Shown in pieces: positions 17,333 through 25,371 of a stretch of DNA of 64,000 nucleotides; position 1 is the stretch's first letter, and every line of letters starts with the position of its first letter. The translations under genes were made by a program, and so were the position numbers. Location: positions 8,066 to 72,065 of the forward strand of contig NZ_DASZKT010000023.1 in the NCBI RefSeq assembly GCF_035552695.1. The letters are read 5' to 3'. Origin of the DNA: Actinospica sp035552695 (GTDB taxonomy: Bacteria; Actinomycetota; Actinomycetes; Streptomycetales; Catenulisporaceae). The notes beneath the pieces are model-generated. The model searched no databases and was not told where the DNA came from. It saw only the letters and a program-made list of their open reading frames with translations.

Positions 17333-18033
17333 GCCGTCTCTCCCCTCGCCTGCGCCACGCGCAGCCCGACCAAGGACTCGGGGCCCGCGGAACCGCCGCC
17401 GCGCACCGCGTCCTCGCGCAAGTCCTCGAAGCCCGCGAGGATCCGCTCGGTCTCCCGGAAGGAGCAGACCGCCGGACCCCGGGTGGCGATGACCGGGCGG
17501 CCGGCCAGCAGGTCGTCGACCAGCTGCTTGGCCTTCTCCGGCGTCATGTTGTCGAAGAACTCCCAGTTCACCGTCATCACCGGGGCGAAGTCGCAGGCCG
17601 CGTTGCACTCGATGTGCTCGAGCGTCAGGCTCCTGCCTTCCGCGCTGACCTCGGTGCGCTGGTCGTTGCCGACGCCGAGGTGCTGCTTGAGCGCCGCGAA
17701 GATCTCGTCGCCGCCGAGCACCGCGCACAGCGTGTTGGTGCACACCCCGACGTGGAAGTCGCCGACCTGCTGCCGCTTGTACATCGAATAGAAGGTGGCG
17801 ACGCCGCTGACCTCTGCCGTCGTCAGATCGAGCTTGTCGGCGCAGTACTTGATGCCGTCACCCGAGACGTAGCCCTCCTCGGCCTGCACGAGGTGCAGCA
17901 GCGGCAGCAGGGCCGAGCGGTCGACCGGGTACCGCGCGATCACCGCGTCGGCGTCCCGGTCGAGCCGGTCGCGCACCTCCTGGGGATAGCCCTTCGGCGG
18001 AACGACGGGCATTCCGATCTCAGTGCTGCTCAA
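17329..18033 (-). CDS. nuoE: NADH-quinone oxidoreductase subunit E
   Basis: A 234-residue thioredoxin-fold subunit carrying the 2Fe-2S cluster N1a. The cluster ligands are C-x4-C in GVCTNTLC and C-x3-C in ECNAAC. YPVDRSALLPLLHLVQ and GVATFYSMY are family landmarks. I place the start at a TTG that overlaps the nuoD TGA (TTGA), with GGGAGGTG 7 bases before it. An in-frame ATG at 18012 (227 residues) has only a weak RBS and is the alternative. The C-terminal 50 residues are a low-complexity Arg/Glu/Gly tail. Confidence 0.95.
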   Translation of the reverse strand: MSSTEIGMPVVPPKGYPQEVRDRLDRDADAVIARYPVDRSALLPLLHLVQAEEGYVSGDGIKYCADKLDLTTAEVSGVATFYSMYKRQQVGDFHVGVCTNTLCAVLGGDEIFAALKQHLGVGNDQRTEVSAEGRSLTLEHIECNAACDFAPVMTVNWEFFDNMTPEKAKQLVDDLLAGRPVIATRGPAVCSFRETERILAGFEDLREDAVRGGGSAGPESLVGLRVAQARGETA

Positions 18034-19430
18034 CGGTCGACACCTCCCATCACGGGGTCGAGGCTGGCGACAGCCACGATCAGGTCGGCGATCATGCCGC
18101 CCTCGGCCATCACGGACACGGCCTGCAGGTTGTTGAACGAGGGATCGCGGAAGTGCACCCGGTACGGCCGCGTGCCCCCGTCCGAGACCGCGTGGCAGCC
18201 GAGCTCGCCCTTCGGCGACTCGATGCCCACGTAGACCTGCCCGGGCGGTACGTGGAAGCCCTCCGTCACCAGCTTGAAGTGGTGGATCAGCGCCTCCATG
18301 GACTCGCCCATGATGTGCCGGATGTGGTCCAGCGAGTTGCCCATGCCGTCGCCGCCGAGGGCGAGCTGCGCGGGCCAGGCGATCTTCCGGTCCTCGATCA
18401 TCACCGGGCCCGGCTTGAGCTTCTCCAGGCACTGCTCGATGATGCGCAGCGACTGGCGCACCTCGTCCATCCGGATCCGGTAGCGGCCGTAGGAGTCGCT
18501 GGTGTCCCAGGTGACGACCTCGAAGTCGTAGTTCTCATAGCCGCAGTACGGCTGCGACTTGCGCAGGTCGTGCGGCAGGCCGGTCGCCCGGAGCGGCGGC
18601 CCGGTGATGCCGAGCGCCATGCACCCGGTCAGGTCCAGGTACCCGACGCCCTCGGTGCGCCCCTTGAAGATCGGGTTCTCGTTGCACAGGGCCTCGATGT
18701 CCTTCATCCGAGTCGGCATCAGCGCCAGGAACTCGCGGATCTTGTCCACCGCGCCGGGCGGCAGGTCCTGCGAGACGCCGCCCGGCCGGATGAACGCGTG
18801 GTTCATCCGCAGGCCGGTGATCATCTCGAAGATGTCCAGCACCAGCTCGCGCTCGCGGAAGCCGAAGATCATCGCGCTCAGCGCGCCCATCTCCATGCCG
18901 CCGGTGGCGATGCACACCATGTGCGAGGCGATCCGGTTGAGCTCCATCAGCAGCACCCGGATGACGCTGGCCCGCTCCGGGATCTGCTCCTCGACGCCGA
19001 GCAGCTTCTCCACCGCGAGGCAGTACGCGACCTCCTGGAACAGCGGCGTCGTGTAGTCCATCCGCGTGACGAAGGTGCAGCCCTGCGTCCAGTTGCGGTA
19101 CTCGAGATTCTTCTCGATCCCGGTGTGCAGGAAGCCGATCCCGCAGCGGACCTCGGTGACGGTCTCGCCCTCGGTCTCGACGACGAGCCGCAGCACCCCG
19201 TGCGTGGACGGGTGCTGCGGCCCCATGTTGACGACGATCCGCTCCTCGACCGGCTCGCCCTCCTCGGCGGACGCCAGCTCCCGGGCGATCTCGTCCCAGT
19301 CGCCTCCGGTCAGCGTGAAGACCGCGTCGGTGCCCTCCTCGGAGCCGGCCCCGCCGGCCGCCGCGTACGGGTCGAAGTTCGGCTCGTCGGACGCGCCGCC
19401 GTCCACCGGCTGTGCGAGATCGACGCTCAT
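18030..19430 (-). CDS. nuoD: NADH-quinone oxidoreductase subunit D
   Basis: A 466-residue hydrogenase-like 49 kDa subunit that, with NuoB and NuoH, forms the quinone reduction site. VVNMGPQHPSTHGVLRLVV with the quinone-site histidine, GFLHTGIEKNLEYRNWTQG, NRIASHMVCIATGGMEMG and GELGCHAVSDGGTRPYRVHFRDPSF are all present. A 60-residue acidic N-terminal extension precedes the conserved core, which is usual in actinobacteria. It is coupled to nuoC by a 4-base overlap and to nuoE by TTGA. Confidence 0.97.
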   Translation of the reverse strand: MSVDLAQPVDGGASDEPNFDPYAAAGGAGSEEGTDAVFTLTGGDWDEIARELASAEEGEPVEERIVVNMGPQHPSTHGVLRLVVETEGETVTEVRCGIGFLHTGIEKNLEYRNWTQGCTFVTRMDYTTPLFQEVAYCLAVEKLLGVEEQIPERASVIRVLLMELNRIASHMVCIATGGMEMGALSAMIFGFRERELVLDIFEMITGLRMNHAFIRPGGVSQDLPPGAVDKIREFLALMPTRMKDIEALCNENPIFKGRTEGVGYLDLTGCMALGITGPPLRATGLPHDLRKSQPYCGYENYDFEVVTWDTSDSYGRYRIRMDEVRQSLRIIEQCLEKLKPGPVMIEDRKIAWPAQLALGGDGMGNSLDHIRHIMGESMEALIHHFKLVTEGFHVPPGQVYVGIESPKGELGCHAVSDGGTRPYRVHFRDPSFNNLQAVSVMAEGGMIADLIVAVASLDPVMGGVDR

Positions 19431-20152
19431 CGGTAGCTCCTTCGCTGATCCGGGGAGGGGATCTGCGCGCCCTTGAACTCGACGGGGATGCCGCCGAGCG
19501 GGTAGTCCTTGCGCTGCGGATGGCCGGGCCAGTCGTCCGGCATCAGGATCCTGGTGAGCGCGGGGTGGCCGTCGAAGACGATGCCGAACATGTCCCAGGT
19601 CTCCCGCTCGTGCCAGTCGGTCGCGGGGTACACCCCGGTCAGCGACGGCAGGTGCGGGTCCTCGTCGGGACAGCTGGTCGCCAGGTGCACGCGCCGGTTG
19701 TGCGTGATCGACAGCAGCGGCACCAGGATCTGCAGCTCGCGGCCGGCGTCGTCGGGGAAGTGCACCCCTGACACGCCGAGGCAGAGCTCGAATCTCAGGG
19801 CCGGATCGTCGCGCATCGTCTTGGCGACGGCGACCAGGTGCTCGCGGCGCACGTGGAAGGTGAGCTGGTCGCGGTGCACCACGACCTTCTCGATGGCCCG
19901 CTCCGGCGCCAGGTCGCGCTCCTCGAGCGCGCCGAAGAGCTCGTTCTCGACCTCGTCGAAGTAGCCGCCGTACGGCCGGGGCGACTGCCCGGGGAACTCG
20001 ATCGTCCGCACCAGGCGGCCGTAGCCCGAGGTGTCCCCGCTGGTCCCGTTGCCGCCGAACATGCCGCGGCGCACGGCCACGACCTCGGCCGCCTGCTCGG
20101 CGAGCGGCTGCGGCAGCTCAGGCCCGGCCTTCTCGGGAAGGTTCTGACTCAT
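19427..20152 (-). CDS. nuoC: NADH-quinone oxidoreductase subunit C
   Basis: A 241-residue 30 kDa subunit of the connecting arm. The conserved run ATDWHERETWDMFGIVFDGHPALTRILMPDDW near residues 170-205 is the NuoC signature. It is a separate gene here, not fused to nuoD. The first 60 residues are variable and Gly/Pro-rich. GAGGTGG precedes the ATG. The 82-base gap to nuoB is the longest inside the operon. Confidence 0.96.
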   Translation of the reverse strand: MSQNLPEKAGPELPQPLAEQAAEVVAVRRGMFGGNGTSGDTSGYGRLVRTIEFPGQSPRPYGGYFDEVENELFGALEERDLAPERAIEKVVVHRDQLTFHVRREHLVAVAKTMRDDPALRFELCLGVSGVHFPDDAGRELQILVPLLSITHNRRVHLATSCPDEDPHLPSLTGVYPATDWHERETWDMFGIVFDGHPALTRILMPDDWPGHPQRKDYPLGGIPVEFKGAQIPSPDQRRSYR

Positions 20153-20234
20153 GCGACCACCTCGCCGGCGCTCGGCGGACGCATGCGCGCAACCACTGTG
20201 CTCAATGATTCGCTCGCAAGCTCGCTCATCGTCA

Positions 20235-20789
20235 TCAGCGCAGCAGCCCCTTCATCTCGATCGTCGGGAGCGCGTTGAGGGCCGCCTGCTCGGCCGCGCG
20301 CGCGGCCGCCTCGCGGTCGACGCCGAGCGGCATCTTCTGGATCTCCTCGTGCAGCTTGATGATCGCGTCCATCAGCATCTCCGGCCGGGGCGGGCAGCCG
20401 GGCAGGTAGATGTCGACCGGCACGACGTGGTCCACGCCCTGCACGATCGCGTAGTTGTTGAACATGCCGCCGGAGGAGGCGCAGACCCCCATGGAAAGCA
20501 CCCACTTGGGGTTCGGCATCTGGTCGTAGATCTGCCGCAGCACCGGCGCCATCTTCTGGCTGACCCGGCCGGCCACGATCATCAGATCGGCCTGCCGCGG
20601 CGAGGCGCGGAAGACCTCCATTCCGAAGCGGGCCAGGTCGTAGCGGCCGGCGCCGGTGGCCATCATCTCGATGGCGCAGCAGGCCAGACCGAAGGTGGCG
20701 GGCCACAGCGAGCCCTTGCGCATGTACCCCGCGAGGCCCTCCACCGTGCTGAGCATGAAGCCGCTGGGGACCTTCTCCTCGATACCCAT
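20235..20789 (-). CDS. nuoB: NADH-quinone oxidoreductase subunit B
   Basis: A 184-residue subunit that holds cluster N2, the direct electron donor to menaquinone. Ligands are the Cys-Cys pair in FGLACCAIEM, Cys in SMGVCASSGGMFNNY and Cys in YLPGCPPRPE. The ATG at 20789 gives MGIEEKVPSGF, the usual actinobacterial start. AGGAGG lies about 11 bases upstream, just after the nuoA stop. The C-terminal 40 residues are Ala/Glu-rich. Confidence 0.97.
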   Translation of the reverse strand: MGIEEKVPSGFMLSTVEGLAGYMRKGSLWPATFGLACCAIEMMATGAGRYDLARFGMEVFRASPRQADLMIVAGRVSQKMAPVLRQIYDQMPNPKWVLSMGVCASSGGMFNNYAIVQGVDHVVPVDIYLPGCPPRPEMLMDAIIKLHEEIQKMPLGVDREAAARAAEQAALNALPTIEMKGLLR

Positions 20790-20805
20790 AGGACCCGAAG
20801 ACCTC

Positions 20806-21165
20806 CTAGTCCCACTCGAGTCCGCCGCGCCGCCAGACATAGGCGTAGGCGACGAAGACGGTGAGGATGAACAGGAACATTTCCGCGAGCCCGAACCAGC
20901 CGAGGGAGTCGAAGGCCACGGCCCACGGGTACAGGAAGACGATCTCGATGTCGAAGACGATGAAGAGCATCGCCGTCAGGTAGTACTTGACCGGGAAGCG
21001 GCCGCCGCCGACCGGCTGCGGGGTGGGTTCGATGCCGCACTCGTAGCTGTCGTACTTGGCCCGGTTGTATCGCTTGGGGCCGGTCATCGCGCCCATCGCG
21101 ACCGAGAAGACCGCGAAGCCTCCCGCGATCAGGGCCAGGATGAGCACCGGGACGTACGTGTCCAT
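20806..21165 (-). CDS. nuoA: NADH-quinone oxidoreductase subunit A
   Basis: A 119-residue subunit with three transmembrane helices, part of the quinone chamber. The loop YDSYECGIEPTPQPVGGGRFPVKYYLTAMLFIVFDIEIVFLYPWAVAF is diagnostic, with the conserved Cys and acidic residues. ATG 21165 was chosen over a GTG at 21177 because GGAGGTGG sits at the right distance before the ATG and would itself be used up by the GTG. It is the first gene of the nuo operon, preceded by the 520-base control region. Confidence 0.96.
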   Translation of the reverse strand: MDTYVPVLILALIAGGFAVFSVAMGAMTGPKRYNRAKYDSYECGIEPTPQPVGGGRFPVKYYLTAMLFIVFDIEIVFLYPWAVAFDSLGWFGLAEMFLFILTVFVAYAYVWRRGGLEWD

Positions 21166-21189
21166 CCGCGCCGCCACCTCCCTTGCTCC

Positions 21190-21207
21190 TCGTGAAGGAA
21201 TTCACAA
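21190..21207. promoter_or_regulatory. Rex operator upstream of nuoA
   Basis: TCGTGAAGGAATTCACAA matches the actinobacterial Rex operator TTGTGAA-N4-TTCACAA at 13 of 14 defined positions. It lies 25-42 bases before the nuoA ATG, where a bound repressor would block transcription. Rex senses NADH/NAD+ and is known to control nuo in Streptomyces. Operator identity is read directly; control is inferred from the family. Confidence 0.8.
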
Positions 21208-21290
21208 GCCCAACGCGGTGGGGGCCGCCGCGTCACGCTCTTCGCCTGGGACTGTGATCTTTTGCCGCGAACCTGCCTTACTCGCCGCAC

Positions 21291-21319
21291 ATCCTACGCC
21301 GCGTCAGATGTGATGTCCG
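21291..21319 (-). promoter_or_regulatory. Candidate nuoA promoter
   Basis: Reading the minus strand, CGGACA (-35-like, 4 of 6 to TTGACA) is followed after 17 bases by TAGGAT (-10). This would give a leader of about 120 bases that contains the Rex operator. Assigned by eye only. Confidence 0.4.
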
Positions 21320-21384
21320 CCACGGCCCGATGTCGCGAGCTTCGCCTGATCCGTAACGTAGTCCTCACAGGCCGCATCGCGCTT

Positions 21385-21400
21385 CGTGATCTGCGTCACG
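21385..21400. promoter_or_regulatory. Palindrome CGTGA-N6-TCACG
   Basis: A 16-base inverted repeat with the spacing of a CRP/FNR-family site, ending at CGTGA and TCACG instead of TGTGA/TCACA. It lies upstream of the candidate nuoA promoter and 75 bases from the stronger site at 21476. Confidence 0.4.
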
Positions 21401-21432
21401 CCCAGGTCACCCGCAATCGGATAGATCCGAAA

Positions 21433-21445
21433 TGATCGTCGATCA
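21433..21445. promoter_or_regulatory. Palindrome TGATCGTCGATCA
   Basis: A perfect 13-base palindrome between the two GTGA/TCAC sites in the nuo upstream region. No factor is known to me for this exact sequence. It may be an operator or chance. Confidence 0.3.
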
Positions 21446-21474
21446 CGGCGTGGACATTTCGTGATGATCTACGC

Positions 21475-21492
21475 TTGTGATCGCCGTCACAA
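21475..21492. promoter_or_regulatory. CRP-type site TTGTGA-N6-TCACAA
   Basis: TTGTGATCGCCGTCACAA contains an exact TGTGA-N6-TCACA core, the CRP/GlxR consensus. It also matches the Rex consensus at 12 of 14 positions, so either factor could bind. It is about 310 bases upstream of nuoA, far enough for an activator of a distal promoter or for looping with the proximal Rex site. Confidence 0.55.
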
Positions 21493-21602
21493 TCCTTCGA
21501 GTGACGGTCCGCGCATGATCCAACCGGTGAGATCGCTTTGACTTCCGCTCTCTACCTAATGTAGAAGCCGATCACCGTATCCGGAAGACGACCGGAAGAC
21601 AA

Positions 21603-21641
21603 AAAGTCCCCTTCATCCGAAATCTGGATGAAGGGGACTTT
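21603..21641 (-). terminator. Strong intrinsic terminator after menJ
   Basis: A perfect 16-bp stem (AAAGTCCCCTTCATCC and its complement) with a 7-base loop. On the minus strand the stem is followed by a run of five T. It lies 45 bases past the stop of the reductase gene and insulates the nuo control region from upstream transcription. Confidence 0.92.
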
Positions 21642-21685
21642 CCCCGCAATACATGTCTTACTCGGGCGTCGTGGGCGTCGCGCGG

Positions 21686-22963
21686 CTACGCCCGCGGGGT
21701 CACCTTGGCGAGGCCGTTGATGATCCGGTCCATCGCGTCGCCGCCGCGCGGATCGGTGAGGTTCGCCAGCAGCTTGAGGGTGAACTTCATCAGCATCGGG
21801 TGCGAGAGGCCGCGCTGGGTCGCCAGCTGCATCACCTTGGGGTTGCCGATCAGCTTCACGAAGTACCGGCCGAGCGTGTAGTAGCCGCCGTAGGTCTCGC
21901 CGAGGATCCGCGGGTAGTCGGACAGCGCCAGCTCCCGCGCGTACGTGCCGGTGCGCGCCTTGGCCTGGGCGATCACCCGCGCGGCCAGCTCGCCGGATTC
22001 CATGGCGTACGCGATGCCCTCGCCGTTGAACGGGTTGACCATGCCGCCGGCGTCGCCGACCAGCAGCAGCCCGCGGGTGTAGTGCGGCTTGCGGTTGAAG
22101 CCCATCGGCAGCGCGGCGCCGCGGATCGGGACGGTCCGGTTCTCCTCGGTCAGCTCCCACTCCTGGGGCGTGGTGGCCAGCCAGCGCTGCATCATGTCCC
22201 GGTAGTCCACCTTGCCGAAGGCCTTGGAGGTGTCCAGGATCCCGAGGCCGATGTTCGAGGTGCCGTCGCCCATGCCGAAGATCCAGCCGTAGCCGGGCAG
22301 CAGGCGGTCCGGGTGCTTGGCGTCGGACAGCTCGAGCCAGGACTCGAGGTAGTCGTCGGTGTGCCGCGGGTTCTTGTAGTACGCGCGGTAGGCCACGCCC
22401 ATCGGCCGGTCCTCGCGCTTGTGCAGGCCCATCGCGATGGACAGCCGGGTCGAGTTGCCGTCGGCCGCGACGACGAGCGGTGCGTGGAACTCGGTGTCGG
22501 TCTTCTCGCCGCCGAGCCGCGCGGACACGCCGGTGATCCGCGAGGTGCGCGGGTCCAGGATCGGCGCGGTGACGTTGCAGTCCTCCAGCAGCCGCACCCC
22601 CGCCTGCTTCGCCTGCCGGGCCAGCAGGTCGTCGAAGTCGGCGCGCGGCCGGACGAGGCCGTAGTTCGGGTGCGCGGCGAGTTCCGGCCAGTCCAGTTCG
22701 AGCTGGACGCCGCCGGCGAGGATGCGCAGGCCGCGATTGTGCAGCCAGCCGTTGGCGGGCGAGGTGTCGATGCCCATCCGCACCAGCTGGGTGACGGCGC
22801 GCGGGGTGAGCCCGTCGCCGCAGATCTTCTCGCGCGGGAACGTGGTCTTCTCCAGCAGCAGGACGTCGAGGCCCGCCCGCGCCAGGTGGTACGCGGTCGT
22901 CGACCCGGCCGGTCCGGCGCCGACGACGATGACGTCGGCCTGGTTCTCGCTCAAGCTCTGCAC
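21686..22963 (-). CDS. menJ: Geranylgeranyl reductase family / menaquinone reductase (MenJ-like)
   Basis: A 425-residue FAD-dependent reductase. The N terminus has the dinucleotide motif VVGAGPAGSTTAYHLARAG, then KICGDGLTPRAV. The second FAD contact is GDAGGMVNPFNGEGIAYAMESG near residue 300. This is the geranylgeranyl reductase family; the mycobacterial member MenJ saturates one isoprene of menaquinone. Placement with polyprenyl synthase, menG and the mqn genes supports quinone tail reduction. An archaeal-type lipid role is less likely here. It reads away from menG, with one lipoprotein gene between, and ends at a strong terminator. Confidence 0.85.
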   Translation of the reverse strand: MQSLSENQADVIVVGAGPAGSTTAYHLARAGLDVLLLEKTTFPREKICGDGLTPRAVTQLVRMGIDTSPANGWLHNRGLRILAGGVQLELDWPELAAHPNYGLVRPRADFDDLLARQAKQAGVRLLEDCNVTAPILDPRTSRITGVSARLGGEKTDTEFHAPLVVAADGNSTRLSIAMGLHKREDRPMGVAYRAYYKNPRHTDDYLESWLELSDAKHPDRLLPGYGWIFGMGDGTSNIGLGILDTSKAFGKVDYRDMMQRWLATTPQEWELTEENRTVPIRGAALPMGFNRKPHYTRGLLLVGDAGGMVNPFNGEGIAYAMESGELAARVIAQAKARTGTYARELALSDYPRILGETYGGYYTLGRYFVKLIGNPKVMQLATQRGLSHPMLMKFTLKLLANLTDPRGGDAMDRIINGLAKVTPRA

Positions 22964-23039
22964 ATCGGAAGTCTAGCCGGACCGATTGTCCGCTCTTCGG
23001 TTGCTCCCGCTTCACGGTCTGCCGGCCGCCCCGCCCAAG

Positions 23040-24632
23040 TCAGTCGATGCCGAGCCCCTCGCCGGACGGCGCGCCGTCGGCCGCGGTGTTGTCGTTCGCC
23101 GGGTGCGTCCTGCCGACCGGTCCCCGCGCGAACGCCGTCAGCAGGTTCAGCGTCGCGCGGCGCACGAACTGCCGCGCCGCGGTGCCGAAGTGCGACGAGC
23201 ACTGGGATCCGAGCGCGCACTCCCAGCGCATCGTGCCCGCGTCGAACACGCCGGCGCCGGAAGTGACCGTGTAGTACGCGGATTCCTGGTAGCTGCCCCG
23301 GCCCTGGCAGGTCAGCGGCGAATGGCTGAGCACTTCGATCGGATGCGGCGTCGTCGCGATGTCCACGACGCGGTCGTACTCCGGACCGACGAGCCCGGGG
23401 AACGACGTGCCCTGCGTCGCTCCCGTCCCCGCGAAGATCCAGTTGTCGGGGTCGTACACCACGTACGCCGCGTCGACCGGATTGCATTGGTAGAGCGCGC
23501 CGGTGAGCGCGTTCTCCGGCCGCGGGTCAGGGGCATAACGCCAGTCCTGCGTGGCGTCGGACGGGTTGGTGGAGGCGAGCGGGTCGATCGAATAGTCCTT
23601 GTAGCAGATCACCAAGCGGTCGGCCCCGAGCTGCGTCGTGCCCCACCTGATGTGCCGGAAGATCGAGTTCGCGCCTAGGAACGCGAGGTTCGTGCCGTGC
23701 TGATCGCGCGCGTTCGTCAGGGTGCTGCGCATCGTCGCGGAGTAGTACTCGTCGTGTCCGTCCGAGACGATCGCCCGCGCGCCTTCGAAGAGTTGAGGAC
23801 TGGTCTCGAGTTCGAGGTCGGTTTCGTAGGCGACCGGAAGGTCGTGCTGTTCGGCGAAGGAGACCATGGCCTGATCGAAGGGAAAGAACAGGCCATCGCC
23901 CTCCGGCTCGTCCGGATCGATATAGGGCCGATCGAATGACACCGCGTACGCCCGATCGCCGTACGCGCCGTCCGCCCCCTGATAGAGCGAATAGCCGCCC
24001 CAGGTGTTGTAGGCCTGCCACGTCGTGATCCCGGCGACCAGCACGACCTTGCCGGCAGTGGAGGTCGAGTGCACGACCAGCGGCACGTAGCGCTGCTTGC
24101 CGGCCGAGGAGACGAGCTTGATCAGATATTCGCCGGGCACCCATCCGGTGGTATCGACGGTCACCGAGGGCTGCCAATTGCATTCGACCGTCCGAGTGGA
24201 CGCATTCGTGGATTGCGCCGTCTGATGGACGCCTTTCGTCTCCGCGGATTGCCATACCTTCGTGCCGTCCGCGCCGCCGTAGTAACCGATCCGGTAAGCC
24301 GTCGCGGTGAATGAGGCAGCCGTGGTCGAGACGTAGAGCTTGAAGGACTGCCCCGGCGCGACCGAGGCGAGGTTCGTGTAGCCCTCGATCGCGTCCTGCG
24401 CGCCGAGCGCGTTCTCGTCGATGGCCCAGGAGCGGTCGCCGGGCTTGGCGTTCTCGGCGGCCACGTCGATGCCGGGCGTGGCCGCGGCCGTTGCCGCCCC
24501 GGTGCCCGTGCCCGCAGGCCTCTGATCCGGGCCCGCGGACGCCGACGTACCGCCGCCGGAGCCCCCCGTGCACGCCGCGAGGAGCATGAGCAGGCAGGTC
24601 AGCGCCGCCGTGGCCGTCCGACGCGCAACCAT
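23040..24632 (-). CDS. Lipoprotein with N,N-dimethylformamidase beta-like C-terminal domain
   Basis: A 530-residue exported protein. It starts MVARRTATAALTCLLMLLAAC, a lipoprotein signal with Cys at residue 21, followed by a Gly/Ser/Thr/Ala linker to about residue 60. The rest resembles the C-terminal region of the N,N-dimethylformamidase large subunit: YRIGYYGG, GEYLIKLVSS, TTWQAYNTWGGYSLYQG, RPY and SDGHDEYYS. Such proteins are common in actinobacteria, mostly without known substrates, and lack the small alpha subunit gene, as here. True DMF hydrolysis is not implied. ATG 24632 is preceded by AAAGGGG. It is divergent from menG by 49 bases. Confidence 0.75.
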   Translation of the reverse strand: MVARRTATAALTCLLMLLAACTGGSGGGTSASAGPDQRPAGTGTGAATAAATPGIDVAAENAKPGDRSWAIDENALGAQDAIEGYTNLASVAPGQSFKLYVSTTAASFTATAYRIGYYGGADGTKVWQSAETKGVHQTAQSTNASTRTVECNWQPSVTVDTTGWVPGEYLIKLVSSAGKQRYVPLVVHSTSTAGKVVLVAGITTWQAYNTWGGYSLYQGADGAYGDRAYAVSFDRPYIDPDEPEGDGLFFPFDQAMVSFAEQHDLPVAYETDLELETSPQLFEGARAIVSDGHDEYYSATMRSTLTNARDQHGTNLAFLGANSIFRHIRWGTTQLGADRLVICYKDYSIDPLASTNPSDATQDWRYAPDPRPENALTGALYQCNPVDAAYVVYDPDNWIFAGTGATQGTSFPGLVGPEYDRVVDIATTPHPIEVLSHSPLTCQGRGSYQESAYYTVTSGAGVFDAGTMRWECALGSQCSSHFGTAARQFVRRATLNLLTAFARGPVGRTHPANDNTAADGAPSGEGLGID

Positions 24633-24681
24633 ATCGAGCCCCTTTACCCACACGCCTACCCGAAGGTGCCAGGATAGGTCT

Positions 24682-25371
24682 ATGAGCAGAGCGTCGTTGG
24701 CCAAGAAGCCTCACGAAGTCGCGGAAATGTTCGACGGAGTCGCCGAGCGCTACGACCTGACAAACGACCTGCTGTCGCTGGGCCAGGCCCGACTGTGGCG
24801 GCGCGCCGTCGCGCAAGCGGTGGACGCCCGGCCCGGCGAGCGCGTACTCGACCTCGCGGCCGGGACCGGCACCTCGTCCGCCCCCTTCCAGCAGGCCGGC
24901 GCGAGCGTGGTGGCCTGCGACTTCTCGCTCGGCATGCTCGAGGTCGGCCACGACCGGAACCCGCACCTCGACTTCGTCGCCGGCGACGCGACCAGGCTCC
25001 CCTTCCGCGACGCGAGCTTCGACGCGGTCACGATCTCCTTCGGCCTGCGCAACGTCGAGGACACCACCGCCGCCCTCCGCGAACTGCACCGCGTCACCAA
25101 GCCCGGCGGCCGCCTCCTGGTCTGCGAGTTCTCGCACCCGACGTTCGCCGCGTTCCGCACCGTGTACCTCGAGTACCTGATGCGCGCGCTCCCGGCGATC
25201 GCCAGCAAGGTCGCGAGCAACCCCGACGCGTACGTGTACCTCGCCGAGTCCATCCGCGCGTGGCCCGACCAGCGCGGCCTCGCCACCCTGATCCAGGCCT
25301 CGGGTTGGTCCAAGGTCGCCTGGCGGGACCTGACCGGCGGCATCGTGACGCTGCACCGCGCCACGGCGTGA
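24682..25371 (+). CDS. menG: Demethylmenaquinone methyltransferase
   Basis: A 229-residue class I SAM-dependent methyltransferase. VLDLAAGTGTSS is motif I and the FGLRNVEDTTAALRELHRVTKPGGRLLVCEFSHP region is the UbiE/MenG signature. It adds the C2 methyl group to demethylmenaquinol, the last step of head-group synthesis. Presence of only menaquinone genes around it argues for MenG rather than a ubiquinone enzyme. Its TGA overlaps a GTG that opens a short cupin gene. Confidence 0.94.
   Translation: MSRASLAKKPHEVAEMFDGVAERYDLTNDLLSLGQARLWRRAVAQAVDARPGERVLDLAAGTGTSSAPFQQAGASVVACDFSLGMLEVGHDRNPHLDFVAGDATRLPFRDASFDAVTISFGLRNVEDTTAALRELHRVTKPGGRLLVCEFSHPTFAAFRTVYLEYLMRALPAIASKVASNPDAYVYLAESIRAWPDQRGLATLIQASGWSKVAWRDLTGGIVTLHRATA

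Larger units (their letters stand above)
21166..21602. other. nuo upstream control region without a gene
   Basis: No convincing coding frame lies between nuoA and the terminator of the upstream reductase gene. The segment is less GC-rich than its surroundings and dense in GTGA/TCAC and TGATC words. It carries the Rex operator, a promoter candidate and three palindromes listed separately. CGAAAT (21428) and ATTTCG (21456) form a further widely spaced inverted repeat. Confidence 0.7.

Noticed and set aside
13505..17791. A 1,428-codon open frame on the plus strand opposite nuoG, nuoF and nuoE
   Set aside because: It is the mirror of conserved minus-strand genes; Arg/Gly/Ala/Asp-rich translation with no domain. 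Long antisense frames are expected at this GC content.
24633..24704. N-terminal extension of the DMFase-like lipoprotein to an ATG at 24704
   Set aside because: It would overlap the menG start and bury the lipoprotein signal behind 24 residues; ATG 24632 has its own RBS.
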